A stretch of 64,000 nt of DNA from Tamlana sp. I1 (GCF_015355625.1 NZ_JACLAF010000005.1:124001-188000); one strand, 5' to 3'. Shown: positions 45,404 to 55,126, counted from the stretch's first letter. Notes: a model not told the origin generated them from the sequence alone. A program made the numbers and translations.

Positions 45404-46168
45404 ATGAGTTTAAAAACCCCAAAATTAACAGTTGTAGGCGCAGGTCCAGGCGATGAAGATTTAATTACCCTTAAAGCTATTAAGGCGATTGAATCGGCAG
45501 ACGTGATTTTATACGATGCGCTTATAAACGAGTCTTTACTTAAGTACGCGTCGGAAGGAATAGAGTGTATTTTTGTAGGGAAACGTAAGGGGTGTTATGC
45601 GTTTCAGCAAGAGCAAATTAACGATTTAATTGTTGCTAAAGCTAAAGAAAAAGGACATGTAGTACGCTTAAAAGGTGGTGATCCATTCATTTTTGGTCGC
45701 GGTGCCGAAGAGATTGATTATGTGAGACAATTTGGTCTAGAAACCTTTGTGGTTCCTGGAATATCATCATCAATTGCTGCGCCAGCCTATCAAGGAATTC
45801 CACTAACAAAACGTGGGGCTTCCGAAAGTTTTTGGGTGATTACAGGCACCACTAAAAAGCATCAAATTTCTAGCGATGTCGCACTTGCAGCGAAATCGTC
45901 GGCAACGGTAGTGATTTTAATGGGAATGAGTAAGTTGGATGATATTGTAAAAATATTTTCAGCAGAAAATAAACAAGATGTTGCCATCGCCATCATTCAA
46001 AACGGGACAAGACCCGATGAAAATGTGGGCATTGGAACCATTGGAACCATTCAAAAAATAGTAGCAGAAAAGCAATTAACCTCGCCTGCCATTATTGTTA
46101 TTGGCGATGTGGTTAAAGAACGGGTTCAATTATCTTCTGTCGTAGCAGAAGTCAATCAAAATCTGTAA
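45404..46168 (+). CDS. cobA: Uroporphyrinogen-III C-methyltransferase
   Basis: Methylates uroporphyrinogen III twice with SAM to precorrin-2, the route to siroheme for sulfite reductase. The N-terminus VVGAGPGDEDLITLKAIKAI and the RLKGGDPFIFGRGAEEID motif (about residue 88) are diagnostic, and VPGISSSIAAPAYQGIPLTKRG follows. 254 residues, the single-function form. It is followed by the dehydrogenase gene after two bases. Confidence 0.95.
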   Translation: MSLKTPKLTVVGAGPGDEDLITLKAIKAIESADVILYDALINESLLKYASEGIECIFVGKRKGCYAFQQEQINDLIVAKAKEKGHVVRLKGGDPFIFGRGAEEIDYVRQFGLETFVVPGISSSIAAPAYQGIPLTKRGASESFWVITGTTKKHQISSDVALAAKSSATVVILMGMSKLDDIVKIFSAENKQDVAIAIIQNGTRPDENVGIGTIGTIQKIVAEKQLTSPAIIVIGDVVKERVQLSSVVAEVNQNL

Positions 46169-46170
46169 TT

Positions 46171-46806
46171 ATGCTAGCCGACAACGATAAAATAACGAGT
46201 TCTAACTCAGGTTTCCCTACGGGGGAAGAAGGGGAACGAAATAATTTATATCCTATTTTCTTAAAAGCAAAAAGCCTAAGTGTGCTTATTGTAGGAGGAG
46301 GGTATGTTGCAGAAGAGAAGCTAACGTTTCTTTTAAAATCGAGTCCCGATGCTAATGTGACTCTGGTTTCTAAAATGTTTAGAGAGGAAACCATTGCCTT
46401 AGCAAAAAAGGGAAACGTTACGTTAATTGAAGACAAATACAAAAAAAAGTATTTAAAAGGCAAACATATTGTGGTGGCAACAACCAATAAGCCTAAAGTT
46501 AATATTAAAGTACATAAGCATTGTAGAAAGGCAAGCATTTTAGTAAATGTAGCCGATAATCCACCGTATTGCGATTTTTACATGGGTGGTATTGTTACCA
46601 AAGGCAACGTAAAAGTGGCCATTTCTACAAACGGAAAATCGCCAACAACAGCAAAGCGTTTACGTCAGTTTTTCGAGGATGTTATTCCTGAAAATGTAGA
46701 CGATTTGGTGAAGAATTTAAACGAATATAGAAAAACAATAAAAGGTGATTTCGAACAAAAAGTTGAAAAGCTTAACGAATTCACAAAAGGATTAATTGAG
46801 AAATAA
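46171..46806 (+). CDS. Precorrin-2 dehydrogenase / siroheme chelatase (CysG N-domain type)
   Basis: Oxidises precorrin-2 to sirohydrochlorin with NAD and may insert iron. NAD-binding VLIVGGGYVAEEKLTFLL (about residue 38), then VVATTNKPKVN and NVADNPPYCDFYMGGIVTKGNVKVAIST (about 125). The first 27 residues (SSNSGFPTGEEGERNN) derive from a TTCCC..GGGGGAA repeat-like palindrome at 46208-46236 and look like a repeat insertion or a long start; the conserved part begins at NLYPIFLK. 211 residues. Confidence 0.88.
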   Translation: MLADNDKITSSNSGFPTGEEGERNNLYPIFLKAKSLSVLIVGGGYVAEEKLTFLLKSSPDANVTLVSKMFREETIALAKKGNVTLIEDKYKKKYLKGKHIVVATTNKPKVNIKVHKHCRKASILVNVADNPPYCDFYMGGIVTKGNVKVAISTNGKSPTTAKRLRQFFEDVIPENVDDLVKNLNEYRKTIKGDFEQKVEKLNEFTKGLIEK

Positions 46807-46823
46807 AGTAAAAGTAGCATACA

Positions 46824-47876
46824 ATGATTAAAACAGATATACTTATCATAGGAGCAGGACCAACTGGATTATTTACAGTTTTTGAAGCAGGTTTGTTAAA
46901 GCTTAAATGCCATTTAATTGATGCATTACCACAAGCTGGTGGACAATGTTCGGAGATTTATCCTAAAAAGCCTATTTATGATATTCCTGGTTTTCCAGAA
47001 ATTTTAGCTGGCGATTTAACTAAAAACTTGTTAGAACAAGGTAAGCAATTCGAACCTGGGTTTACTTTAGGTGAGCGTGCTGAAACTATAGAAAAACAAG
47101 AAGATGGTTCTTTTATTGTAACTACAAATAAAGGTACAAAACACCACGCGCCTGTAGTCGCTATCGCAGGAGGTTTAGGGTCTTTCGAGCCTAGAAAACC
47201 AGCCATCGATGGTATTGCAGATTACGAAGATAATGGTGTAGAGTACATTATTAAAGATCCTGAATTTTACAGAGGTAAAAAAGTGGTGATTTCTGGAGGT
47301 GGTGATTCTGCCCTAGATTGGAGTATCTTTTTAACCGATGTGGCTTCAGAAGTAACTTTAATTCACAGAAGAAATGAATTTAGAGGCGCTTTAGATTCTG
47401 TTGAAAAAGTAGGGGAATTAACCAAACTAGGTAAAATCAACTTAATTACACCAGCAGAGGTTACAGGATTACATGGCGATGGTAAAATTGAAGCGGTAAC
47501 TGTTGTAAAAGATGGTGAAGCAACACAGATTGAAACCGATCACTTTATTCCTTTATTCGGATTATCTCCAAAATTAGGTCCTATAGGAGACTGGGGATTA
47601 GAAATCGAGAAAAATGCGATAAAAGTTGACAATTCCTTAAACTACCAAACAAATATTCCAGGTATATTTGCCATTGGAGATGTAAATACATATCCAGAAA
47701 AATTAAAACTGATTCTTTGTGGTTTCCACGAGGCAACATTAATGTGTCAAGCAGCCTATAGAATTATCAATCCAGGGAAAAAGTATGTGTTAAAATACAC
47801 AACAGTAAGTGGTATTGATGGTTTCGATGGTTCTCGTAAAGAAGCTCCAAAAGCAGTTGTTCAAGCTATTAATTAG
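46824..47876 (+). CDS. Ferredoxin-NADP reductase, thioredoxin-reductase-like
   Basis: FAD/NADPH oxidoreductase of 350 residues. The FAD motif is IIGAGPTGLFTVFEAG (about residue 7), the NADPH motif VVISGGGDSALDWSIFL (about 155), and the C-terminal FAD motif GIFAIGDVNTYP (about 285). It lacks the CxxC redox pair of true thioredoxin reductase, which fits the TrxR-like FNR group. Its place in the operon suggests it reduces ferredoxin for sulfite reductase. Confidence 0.9.
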   Translation: MIKTDILIIGAGPTGLFTVFEAGLLKLKCHLIDALPQAGGQCSEIYPKKPIYDIPGFPEILAGDLTKNLLEQGKQFEPGFTLGERAETIEKQEDGSFIVTTNKGTKHHAPVVAIAGGLGSFEPRKPAIDGIADYEDNGVEYIIKDPEFYRGKKVVISGGGDSALDWSIFLTDVASEVTLIHRRNEFRGALDSVEKVGELTKLGKINLITPAEVTGLHGDGKIEAVTVVKDGEATQIETDHFIPLFGLSPKLGPIGDWGLEIEKNAIKVDNSLNYQTNIPGIFAIGDVNTYPEKLKLILCGFHEATLMCQAAYRIINPGKKYVLKYTTVSGIDGFDGSRKEAPKAVVQAIN

Positions 47877-47893
47877 ATAAAACAATCTAACCT

Positions 47894-48640
47894 GTGACAA
47901 AAAGTTATAATGTTTGCTTAAAGGATACCGTAAAAACATTTACGAAGCGCTTATTTTATGCCTTGTTTGATGAAGAACAAGCTAAAGATCGCGAAGCTTA
48001 TTTAAAAAAAACATTTCTAAAAATTCTTTCTAAATTGTCTGTTGAAGACGGCGAAGAAAAATGGAAAGCCTTTAAATCGGAACTTCCAGAAATTAGAAGA
48101 GTTTTAGATTTAGACGCTATAGCTTTTGAGTGTAACGACCCAGCGTCTCACAGTTTAGAGGAAATTTACATGGCCTACCCAGGGTTTCATGCCATTTCAA
48201 TTTATAGGTTAAGTCATGCACTTTATAATTTAAATGTGCCTATTTTACCAAGAATGATGAGTGAGTACATTCATGGTATTACAGGAATTGATATTCATCC
48301 TGGAGCTACTATTGATGAGTCTTTTTACATCGATCACGGTACAGGAATTGTAATTGGTGAAACATCTATTATAAAAAAGAATGTCAAGATTTATCAAGGG
48401 GTAACGCTTGGAGGGCTTCAAGTTTCTAAAGACTTGGCGTCAACCAAAAGACACCCAACTATTGAAGAAAATGTAACTATTTATGCCAATGCAACCATTT
48501 TAGGTGGCGATATTGTTATTGGCGCTAATAGTATAATAGGAGCCAACGTTTGGATTACCCAATCTGTTCCAGAAAACTCGTTGGTTACTTATCAAACCGA
48601 AATAAAAATCAGACCACGAAAAAATGGCATACGAGCATAG
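47894..48640 (+). CDS. epsC: Serine O-acetyltransferase
   Basis: Acetylates serine to O-acetylserine, the carbon precursor of cysteine. Left-handed beta-helix hexapeptide repeats lie in the C-terminal half (GIDIHPGATIDESFYIDHGTGIVIG, GVTLGGLQV). The catalytic His and Asp are in IDHGTG (about residue 150). N-terminal helical domain from residue 1 to about 120. Starts with GTG at 47894. The last 17 bases overlap cysM, coupling the two cysteine genes. Confidence 0.92.
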   Translation: MTKSYNVCLKDTVKTFTKRLFYALFDEEQAKDREAYLKKTFLKILSKLSVEDGEEKWKAFKSELPEIRRVLDLDAIAFECNDPASHSLEEIYMAYPGFHAISIYRLSHALYNLNVPILPRMMSEYIHGITGIDIHPGATIDESFYIDHGTGIVIGETSIIKKNVKIYQGVTLGGLQVSKDLASTKRHPTIEENVTIYANATILGGDIVIGANSIIGANVWITQSVPENSLVTYQTEIKIRPRKNGIRA

Positions 48641-49514
48641 TATCATTGGCCAAATAGGAAATACACCATTAGTAGAAGCAACGCACCTAATTTCTAAAAA
48701 AGGGGTGCGTTTGTTTTTAAAATTAGAAGGCAATAACCCTGGCGGAAGTGTAAAAGACCGTGCCGCTTTTAACATGATTAATGAAGCCTTAAAACGTGGT
48801 GACATTAAAAAAGGAGGCACTCTGGTTGAAGCTACTAGTGGAAATACCGGTATTGCTTTAGCTTTTATTGCTAGGCTGTTAGGCTTAAATATGGTACTTA
48901 TCATGCCTGAGAACTCTACCGAAGAGCGTGTTAAAACCATGCGTGCTTATGGTGCTGAGGTTATTTTAACGCCTGCCGATATTGGTATTGAAGGTTCTCG
49001 TGATTTGGCTTTTAAACTTCGTGATGAAAAAGGCTATGTCCTTTTAAATCAGTTTGAAAATCTTGACAATTGGAAAGCGCATTATAAAACGACTGGTCCT
49101 GAAATTTGGGAGGCTACCAATCATAAAATCACACATTTTGTCTCTGCTATGGGAACAACCGGAACGATAACGGGGGTGTCTACATTCTTAAAAGAGCAAA
49201 ATAAAAACATTACCATTGTTGGCGCTCAGCCTGCCGATGGTGCAAAAATTCCAGGGATTAGAAAATGGTCACCAGAATACGTGCCTAAATTTTTTGAACC
49301 TAAAAAAGTTGACATTGTTGTCGATGTCTCGGAAGAAGATGCCAAACAAACAACCATTAATTTAGCAAAAGAAGAAGGAATATTTGCTGGAATGAGTAGT
49401 GGAGGAGCTGTTTTTTGTGCCTTAAAAATTGCCGAAACTATCGAAGAAGGTATTATTGTGGCCATTATCTGCGATAGAGGCGATCGCTATTTATCATCTA
49501 CTTTATTTGAATAG
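48624..49514 (+). CDS. cysM: Cysteine synthase B
   Basis: PLP enzyme that makes cysteine from O-acetylserine and sulfide. The PLP lysine is in NPGGSVKDRA (about residue 41), the substrate loop in EATSGNTGIALA (about 68) and the phosphate-binding loop in GTTGTITGV (about 173). At 296 residues it matches CysM rather than CysK (about 310-320). It overlaps the acetyltransferase gene and closes the cys operon before the metH riboswitch. Confidence 0.95.
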   Translation: MAYEHSIIGQIGNTPLVEATHLISKKGVRLFLKLEGNNPGGSVKDRAAFNMINEALKRGDIKKGGTLVEATSGNTGIALAFIARLLGLNMVLIMPENSTEERVKTMRAYGAEVILTPADIGIEGSRDLAFKLRDEKGYVLLNQFENLDNWKAHYKTTGPEIWEATNHKITHFVSAMGTTGTITGVSTFLKEQNKNITIVGAQPADGAKIPGIRKWSPEYVPKFFEPKKVDIVVDVSEEDAKQTTINLAKEEGIFAGMSSGGAVFCALKIAETIEEGIIVAIICDRGDRYLSSTLFE

Positions 49515-49590
49515 CACTTAAAGATTTTTAGTTTTTTTATCCATAGCGGTCTGAGCTGGAAATTAAGTAGGAAAACAAAAATATAGTTAG

Positions 49591-49598
49591 TACTTTTG
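49591..49598 (+). promoter_or_regulatory. Promoter of the metH operon
   Basis: TACTTTTG is a perfect -7 element. It predicts a start near 49605, about 19 bases before the SAM-I aptamer. Confidence 0.6.
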
Positions 49599-49623
49599 TG
49601 CGCTAGTTCATTAACGTATTAAT

Positions 49624-49798
49624 GTTATCAAGAAAGGTAGAGGGATTAGACCCAGAGAAACCTTGGCAACCCTTTATCTTGTAAAGAAGGTGCTACGTTC
49701 TACTGCTTGTGCTGAGTTTATTTCAGGAATCAATCAGACAGATAACGAATAGTATTTATTTACTTTTCTTGATGATATTATAGACTTTAAATAATATC
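49624..49798 (+). promoter_or_regulatory. SAM-I riboswitch and start-proximal hairpin of metH
   Basis: Aptamer 49624-49746: P1 GTTATC with GATAAC, core AGAAAGGTAGAGGGATTAGA, CCCAGAGAAACCTTGGCAACC and AAGGTGCTACGTTC. P3/P4 are longer than in the 31553 copy. Downstream, GATATTAT (49774-49781) pairs perfectly with ATAATATC (49791-49798), ending six bases before the metH ATG. There is no T run, which suggests control of translation. Confidence 0.9.
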
Positions 49799-49804
49799 AA
49801 ACAA

Positions 49805-50818
49805 ATGTCAGACATACAACAGGCTTTAAAAGAGCGCATTTTGGTTTTAGATGGTGCTATGGGTACCATGTTACAAGCCTATAAATTCACCGAAGAAGAT
49901 TTTCGTGGTGAGCGTTTTAAAGATTACCCAACGCCTTTGCAGGGTAATAACGATTTGCTTTCTATCACGCAGCCTGAAGCTATAAAAACCATTCACGCCA
50001 AATATTTTGAAGCTGGAGCCGATATTGTTGAAACCAATACCTTTTCGGGAACCACGATTGCTATGGCCGATTATCAAATGGAAGATTTGGTTTACGAACT
50101 CAACTACGAGTCAGCTAAAATAGCCAAGGAAGTTGCCGATAAATTCACCGCTAAAGAACCACACAAACCACGTTTTGTAGCAGGTTCAATCGGGCCAACA
50201 AACCGTACAGCAAGTATGTCGCCAGATGTTAACGATCCTGGATATAGAGCGGTTACTTTTGATGAATTACGCATCGCGTACAAACAACAAGTGGAAGCTT
50301 TAATGGATGGTGGTGCCGATTTGCTATTAGTTGAAACCGTTTTTGATACTTTAAACGCCAAAGCAGCCTTGTTTGCAATTGAAGAAGTAAAGGACGAGCG
50401 CAATATCGATATTCCTATCATGTTAAGTGGTACGATTACCGATGCTTCTGGACGAACACTTTCAGGGCAAACGGCCGAAGCTTTTTTAATTTCAGTATCT
50501 CATATTCCTTTATTGTCTGTCGGATTTAATTGTGCTTTAGGTGCTAATTTATTACAACCACATTTAGAAGCGATTGCTAATAAAACCGATTTTGCTATTT
50601 CAGCACACCCTAACGCTGGTTTACCAAATGCTTTTGGGGAATACGATGAAACACCAGAGGAAATGGGCGAGCAAATTGAAGAATATCTAAAGAAAAATTT
50701 AATAAATATTATTGGTGGCTGTTGCGGAACATCACCAGAACATATTAGCGTTATTGCAAAATTAGCTGCTAAATATAAGCCACGCCGTCATGCTGAACTT
50801 GTTTCAGCATCTCATTAA
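49805..50818 (+). CDS. metH1: Methionine synthase N-terminal module (homocysteine S-methyltransferase domain)
   Basis: Zinc-dependent homocysteine-binding barrel, first of the two genes that together replace single-chain MetH. Zn cysteines lie in [10 protein letters not shown] (about residue 244) and [11 protein letters not shown] (about 309). [10 protein letters not shown] at the N-terminus and [12 protein letters not shown] are typical. After the conserved part the protein ends [11 protein letters not shown], which is translated from a palindromic repeat. 337 residues. Partner of the gene at 51717. Confidence 0.93.
   Translation: MSDIQQALKERILVLDGAMGTMLQAYKFTEEDFRGERFKDYPTPLQGNNDLLSITQPEAIKTIHAKYFEAGADIVETNTFSGTTIAMADYQMEDLVYELNYESAKIAKEVADKFTAKEPHKPRFVAGSIGPTNRTASMSPDVNDPGYRAVTFDELRIAYKQQVEALMDGGADLLLVETVFDTLNAKAALFAIEEVKDERNIDIPIMLSGTITDASGRTLSGQTAEAFLISVSHIPLLSVGFNCALGANLLQPHLEAIANKTDFAISAHPNAGLPNAFGEYDETPEEMGEQIEEYLKKNLINIIGGCCGTSPEHISVIAKLAAKYKPRRHAELVSASH
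50786..50814. repeat. Palindromic repeat translated as [10 protein letters not shown]
   Basis: GTCATGCTGAACTTGTTTCAGCATCTC, with imperfect dyad ATGCTGAA/TTCAGCAT, supplies the last codons of metH1. I recall the same sequence as a common dispersed repeat in Bacteroidota. Only one copy is in the window. Confidence 0.65.
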
Positions 50819-50829
50819 GCAGAGAAGAA

Positions 50830-51126
50830 ATGATATTAGAAGTAGCCATATTAAACATAAAGGAAGGACTTTCAGCTGAGTTTGAAATCAATTTCAAAAA
50901 AGCAGAAAAAATCATTTCATCAATGAAAGGCTATGTCTCACACCAATTAAAAAAATGTGTAGAGCAAGACGATAAATATATTTTATTAGTAAACTGGGAA
51001 ACAATAGAAGATCATGAAATCGGATTTAGACAATCTGAGGAATATCTAGAATGGAAAGCATTATTACACCATTTTTACGAACCGTTTCCAACAGTAGAAC
51101 ATTATAAGTTGGTTGAAGAATTGTAG
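50830..51126 (+). CDS. Antibiotic biosynthesis monooxygenase (ABM)-like small protein
   Basis: 98 residues with the ferredoxin-like ABM fold: MILEVAILNIKEGLSAEFEINFKKAEKIISSMKGYVSHQL, LLVNWETIEDHEIGFRQSEEYLEW, then HHFYEP. ABM proteins are dimeric quinol- or heme-type small oxidases or simply stress proteins. It lies 11 bases after metH1 in the SAM-I operon, so it is likely co-transcribed. Its link to methionine is unknown. Confidence 0.82.
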   Translation: MILEVAILNIKEGLSAEFEINFKKAEKIISSMKGYVSHQLKKCVEQDDKYILLVNWETIEDHEIGFRQSEEYLEWKALLHHFYEPFPTVEHYKLVEEL

Positions 51127-51127
51127 T

Positions 51128-51165
51128 TGCTGGTTATTGGTTATTGGTTTTTGGTTGATGGTTGA
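51128..51165. repeat. GGTTATTGG-type repeat, left flank of the four-helix-bundle gene
   Basis: TGCTGGTTATTGGTTATTGG, then TTTTTGGTTGATGG. It faces the CCAAAAACC array at 51679-51712 in inverted orientation. The four-helix-bundle gene lies between them. Confidence 0.6.
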
Positions 51166-51312
51166 ATAGTATGGGAGTGAAAAGTAATAAGAACTAATAA
51201 TGTATTAATCAAAATGAATAATGAAGTGATTTATGTTTTTTGCGTTTTTACGTAAGGAATAATTTTTTTAACAAATGGAAAAGTTTAAATCAGTTCAAGA
51301 AATAAATAAGAA

Positions 51313-51669
51313 ATGAATTCATATACTGAACTAGATGTTTGGAAGTATTCGAGAGAATTGGTTAAGTTAATTTATGTGTTAACAAAATCATTTCCAAACG
51401 AAGAATTATATGGTTTAACAAACCAAATAAGAAGATCTGTTGTATCTGTGCCTTCAAATATTGCAGAAGGCATAGGAAGACAATCAAATAAAGAGACCAT
51501 TCACTTTTTATATATAGCTAAAGGCTCATTGCAAGAAGTAGAAACACAATTATATTTGTCTTTTGATTTGGAATATATTTCAGAAGCAGAATTAAAAAAT
51601 ATCTTGGGAACTGTAATTTCAAGTAAAAAGCTGTTAAACGGTTTTATTAATTATTACAAAAAACTATGA
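51313..51669 (+). CDS. Four-helix-bundle protein (S23 / 23S rRNA IVP family)
   Basis: 118 residues: [21 protein letters not shown], then [20 protein letters not shown] (about residue 37), then [17 protein letters not shown]. These are the hallmarks of the family found in 23S rRNA intervening sequences and beside diversity-generating retroelements. It lies between the metH halves and is flanked by inverted GGTTTTTGG/CCAAAAACC repeats, so it looks like an inserted cassette. No IVS rRNA or reverse transcriptase is nearby. Function here unknown. Confidence 0.9.
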   Translation: MNSYTELDVWKYSRELVKLIYVLTKSFPNEELYGLTNQIRRSVVSVPSNIAEGIGRQSNKETIHFLYIAKGSLQEVETQLYLSFDLEYISEAELKNILGTVISSKKLLNGFINYYKKL

Positions 51670-51678
51670 TTGACGAAG

Positions 51679-51712
51679 CGAACCAAAAACCAAAAACCAA
51701 AAACCAAAAACG
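51679..51712. repeat. CCAAAAACC tandem repeat, right flank
   Basis: Three CCAAAAA units plus a terminal CCAAAAACG (AACCAAAAACCAAAAACC...). It occupies the bases right before the metH2 start and would be translated as QKPKTKNQK if ATG 51666 were used. Confidence 0.75.
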
Positions 51713-51716
51713 ATAT

Positions 51717-54365
51717 ATGAAGCTTTCAGGACTGGAACCCCTCGTTCTGAACGAAAATAGCAATTTTATAAATGTAGGAGAACGTACTAATGTAGCGGGG
51801 TCCCGTAAATTTCTTCGATTAATTAAAGAAGAAAAGTACGATGAAGCTTTGGATATTGCACGTCATCAAGTAGATGGAGGTGCGCAAATTATTGATATTA
51901 ATTTCGATGACGGATTAATTGACGGTAAGGAGGCCATGATTCGTTTCTTGAATTTAATTGCTGCCGAGCCCGATATTTGTCGTGTGCCTATCATGATTGA
52001 TAGTTCGAAATGGGAAATTATCGAAGCTGGTCTTCAAGTGGTGCAAGGAAAATGCGTGGTTAACTCCATTTCATTAAAGGAAGGAAAAGAAAAATTCGTT
52101 CAAGAAGCCAAATTAATAAAACGTTATGGTGCCGCTGTAATTGTTATGGCTTTTGATGAGGTTGGTCAAGCCGATAATTACGAGCGTCGTATTGAAATTG
52201 CAAAACGTTCGTATGATATTTTAGTTAATGAAGTAGGTTTCCCTTCTGAAGATATTATTTTCGATTTAAACATATTTCCTGTAGCAACAGGAATGGAAGA
52301 ACACCGCAGAAACGCTATCGATTTTATTGAAGCCACACGTTGGGTTCGTGAGAACTTACCAAATGTAAGTGTGAGTGGTGGGGTGAGTAACGTATCGTTT
52401 TCGTTTAGAGGAAATGATGGTGTTCGTGAGGCGATGCACTCGGTGTTTTTATACTACGCCATTCAGGCTGGTATGAATATGGGGATTGTAAACCCAGCAC
52501 TTTTAGAGGTTTATGATGATATTCCTAAGGATTTATTAGAGCATGTTGAAGATGTGATTCTAGACCGTCGTGACGATGCTACCGAGCGTTTATTAGATTT
52601 TGCTGAAACCGTAAAAGGATCAAAAACAGAAAAAGGAGTCGATTTAACTTGGCGTGAAAACCCATTGCAAGATAGAATCACTCATGCTTTAGTAAAAGGT
52701 ATCGATGCTTTTATTATTGAAGATATTGAACAAGCCAGACAAGAAGCTGAAAAACCCATCGATGTTATTGAAGGTCATTTAATGATCGGGATGAATGTTG
52801 TTGGTGATTTATTTGGAGCAGGAAAAATGTTCTTGCCTCAGGTAGTGAAATCGGCACGTGTGATGAAAAAAGCCGTGGCTTATTTAAATCCGTTTATTGA
52901 AGCTGAAAAAACAGACAAACAAGAACCTGTTGGTAAAATATTAATGGCCACAGTAAAAGGTGATGTACATGATATTGGTAAAAATATCGTGAGTGTTGTT
53001 TTGGCTTGTAATAACTACGAGATTGTAGATATGGGGGTTATGGTGCCACCAGAAAAAATTATTGAAACTGCTATAAGCGAACGTGTAGATGCTATCGGGT
53101 TATCAGGATTAATTACACCATCGCTTGATGAAATGGTGTACTTAGCTAAGGAAATGCAGCGTCAAAATTTCAAATTGCCTTTACTTATTGGTGGGGCAAC
53201 GACATCAAAAGCACATACGGCTGTAAAAATTGATACGCAGTATAACAATGCTGTAGTACATGTAAATGATGCATCGAGAGCGGTAACCGTTGTTGGTGAT
53301 TTACTGAACAAGAAAACATCGCACGAATACGTGGCGAAAATGAAGGCCGATTATGATGATTTTAGAACCAAGTTTTTAAAGCGAGGTAAAGAAAAATCAT
53401 ATATCTCTATAGAAGAAGCCCGCAAAAGAAAATATAAAATTGATTGGGAAACCTCTGAAATTGTAAAACCTAACGAATTAGGGATTCAGATGTTGAAACA
53501 AATTAGTTTAAAGGACTTAGAGCCTTTTATAGATTGGAGTCCGTTTTTTAGAAGCTGGGATTTACACGGAAAATTTCCAGATATTTTGACCGATGAATTG
53601 GTTGGTGAGCAAGCGACTATTATGTATGCTGAAGCTCAGGAAATGATTAAAGAAATCATAGCCAAACAATCCTTAAAAGCAAAAGCTGTTTTTGGCTTGT
53701 TTGAAGCCAATTCGATAAATGATGATGATATTTCTATTCAGAAAAAAGGTGAGGAAATCGCTGTTTTTAGAACGTTGCGTCAGCAATTAAAGAAACGCGA
53801 AGGGATTCCTAATCATGCTTTAGCCGATTTTATTGCACCTAAAGAATCTGGTAAAAAGGATTACATGGGTGCATTTTGTGTGGGTATTTTTGGAGCACAA
53901 GAATTAGCTGATAGCTATAGAGCTAAAGACGACGATTATAACGGTATTATGGCTCAAGCTATTGCTGATCGTTTTGCTGAAGCTTTCGCGGAATATTTAC
54001 ACAAGCAAATACGAACGAAACATTGGGGTTATGCTGCTAATGAAGATTTAAGTAACGACGATTTAATTAAAGAAACTTACAAAGGTATTCGTCCGGCGCC
54101 AGGTTACCCAGCATGTCCAGATCATTTAGAGAAGGAAACCATTTGGGAATTGTTAGATGTTGAAAAAATAATAGGTGTTACCCTTACCGAAAGTTTAGCC
54201 ATGTGGCCAGCAGCAGCTGTTTCTGGTTACTATTTTGGAAATCCAGAAGCTAAATATTTTGGTTTAGGTAAAATTACCGACGACCAAGTCACCGATTATT
54301 GCGAACGTAAAGGGATTACTAAGGAGAAAGCTAGAAAGTGGTTGCACGCTAATATTGCAGAGTAG
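51717..54365 (+). CDS. metH2: Methionine synthase, folate/B12/activation modules
   Basis: Cobalamin-dependent methyl transfer from methyl-folate. Domains in order: pterin-binding ([16 protein letters not shown], residue about 15, then [14 protein letters not shown]), B12-binding (DVHDIGKN with the cobalt His, about 417; [26 protein letters not shown]), and the SAM-binding activation domain ([12 protein letters not shown], about 793). It lacks only the homocysteine barrel, encoded by metH1. I chose ATG 51717 (882 residues), since ATG 51666 would translate the CCAAAAACC repeat. Confidence 0.95.
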   Translation: MKLSGLEPLVLNENSNFINVGERTNVAGSRKFLRLIKEEKYDEALDIARHQVDGGAQIIDINFDDGLIDGKEAMIRFLNLIAAEPDICRVPIMIDSSKWEIIEAGLQVVQGKCVVNSISLKEGKEKFVQEAKLIKRYGAAVIVMAFDEVGQADNYERRIEIAKRSYDILVNEVGFPSEDIIFDLNIFPVATGMEEHRRNAIDFIEATRWVRENLPNVSVSGGVSNVSFSFRGNDGVREAMHSVFLYYAIQAGMNMGIVNPALLEVYDDIPKDLLEHVEDVILDRRDDATERLLDFAETVKGSKTEKGVDLTWRENPLQDRITHALVKGIDAFIIEDIEQARQEAEKPIDVIEGHLMIGMNVVGDLFGAGKMFLPQVVKSARVMKKAVAYLNPFIEAEKTDKQEPVGKILMATVKGDVHDIGKNIVSVVLACNNYEIVDMGVMVPPEKIIETAISERVDAIGLSGLITPSLDEMVYLAKEMQRQNFKLPLLIGGATTSKAHTAVKIDTQYNNAVVHVNDASRAVTVVGDLLNKKTSHEYVAKMKADYDDFRTKFLKRGKEKSYISIEEARKRKYKIDWETSEIVKPNELGIQMLKQISLKDLEPFIDWSPFFRSWDLHGKFPDILTDELVGEQATIMYAEAQEMIKEIIAKQSLKAKAVFGLFEANSINDDDISIQKKGEEIAVFRTLRQQLKKREGIPNHALADFIAPKESGKKDYMGAFCVGIFGAQELADSYRAKDDDYNGIMAQAIADRFAEAFAEYLHKQIRTKHWGYAANEDLSNDDLIKETYKGIRPAPGYPACPDHLEKETIWELLDVEKIIGVTLTESLAMWPAAAVSGYYFGNPEAKYFGLGKITDDQVTDYCERKGITKEKARKWLHANIAE

Positions 54366-54730
54366 AAGCCCCATCTAACCTCCCCGAAGGGGAAGAACAC
54401 TCGAGTGAAAAGAAAAAAGTATAAAATAATAACATATATCCCGTAACAGTTTCCCTCTTCTGGAGCGATTAGTTGAGGCTTATGATGTTGACCATTGTAA
54501 TGGTTTTGTTATAAGATAAGTTTTTTAGACCTTTCAGGTTTTAAAAACCTGAAAGGTCTTATACAGGAGAGACGCGCGTTGGGGGTGACAATGGAAAACC
54601 AAGAAAAAGTATAATTGCTAATTAAAAGTCTCTTTTTGTTAAAGAAAAGGCTTTTAACTTAACAATTAATTTTTATTAAACTAACGAATTGGATAGAATG
54701 AAATAAGAATATTGCAGTAAAAATAGAATC

Positions 54731-54817
54731 ATGAAAAAACTTAGAACAGAGATCATTTTCTTTATTCAGCTTTTGATGCTTACCCTTACTGCTTTAACGG
54801 TAGCTTATTTCACATAA
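54731..54817 (+). CDS. Possible 28-residue single-span membrane peptide
   Basis: ATG 54731 to TAA 54815-54817. It begins MKKLRTEIIFF and continues with a Leu/Thr-rich hydrophobic stretch ending AYFT, a positive-inside N-terminus plus one membrane span. It is in an A-rich context (GAATCATG). It has no known family and sits in repeat-rich sequence, so it may be spurious. Confidence 0.35.
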   Translation: MKKLRTEIIFFIQLLMLTLTALTVAYFT

Positions 54818-55013
54818 TAGATTAACATCATAGAACTTTGTTCTGTGATTTGGGTTAAAAGTGGTTGAGAAACGGCGTTAATTTAAAAAGAGACTGTCAG
54901 GTTGAGCTTGTCGAAACCTTTAATATTTATACGATATTAGATATTTCGAAAGGCTTAATATGACATAGACCTTTCAGGTTTTTAAAACCTGAAAGGTCTA
55001 TTGCAGGAGTAGC

Positions 55014-55113
55014 TCGCGTTAGGGATTGCAGTGGAAAGCCCACAGCGAGGTACGAGCGCGGACTTGCAACGTAAAGCCCGACCTCCCGATAGCTATCGGG
55101 ATTGGTAACGCCC
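55014..55113 (+). repeat. Dispersed structured element, copy D, with upstream palindrome
   Basis: TCGCGTTAGGGATTGCAGTGGAAAGCC, middle stem, AAAGCCCGACC, TCCCGATAGCTATCGGGA hairpin, TGGTAACGCCC. It is preceded by the 33-bp CCTTTCAGG palindrome (54967-54999). A similar palindrome plus CGCGTTGGGG at 54527-54590 looks like a truncated fifth copy. Confidence 0.65.
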
Positions 55114-55126
55114 AAATTTTAGAAAA

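Noticed and set aside
46152-46538. 128-codon minus-strand frame
   Set aside because: Antisense shadow of the siroheme dehydrogenase gene.
48500-48940. 146-codon minus-strand frame
   Set aside because: Antisense to the serine acetyltransferase and cysM genes, both well conserved.
51666-51716. Longer N-terminus of metH2 from ATG 51666
   Set aside because: It overlaps the preceding gene and translates a CCAAAAACC tandem repeat. ATG 51717 starts at the conserved region.
49805-54365. metH broken by a frameshift
   Set aside because: Each part has complete domains and clean ends. Split metH is normal in this group, and two other genes lie between.
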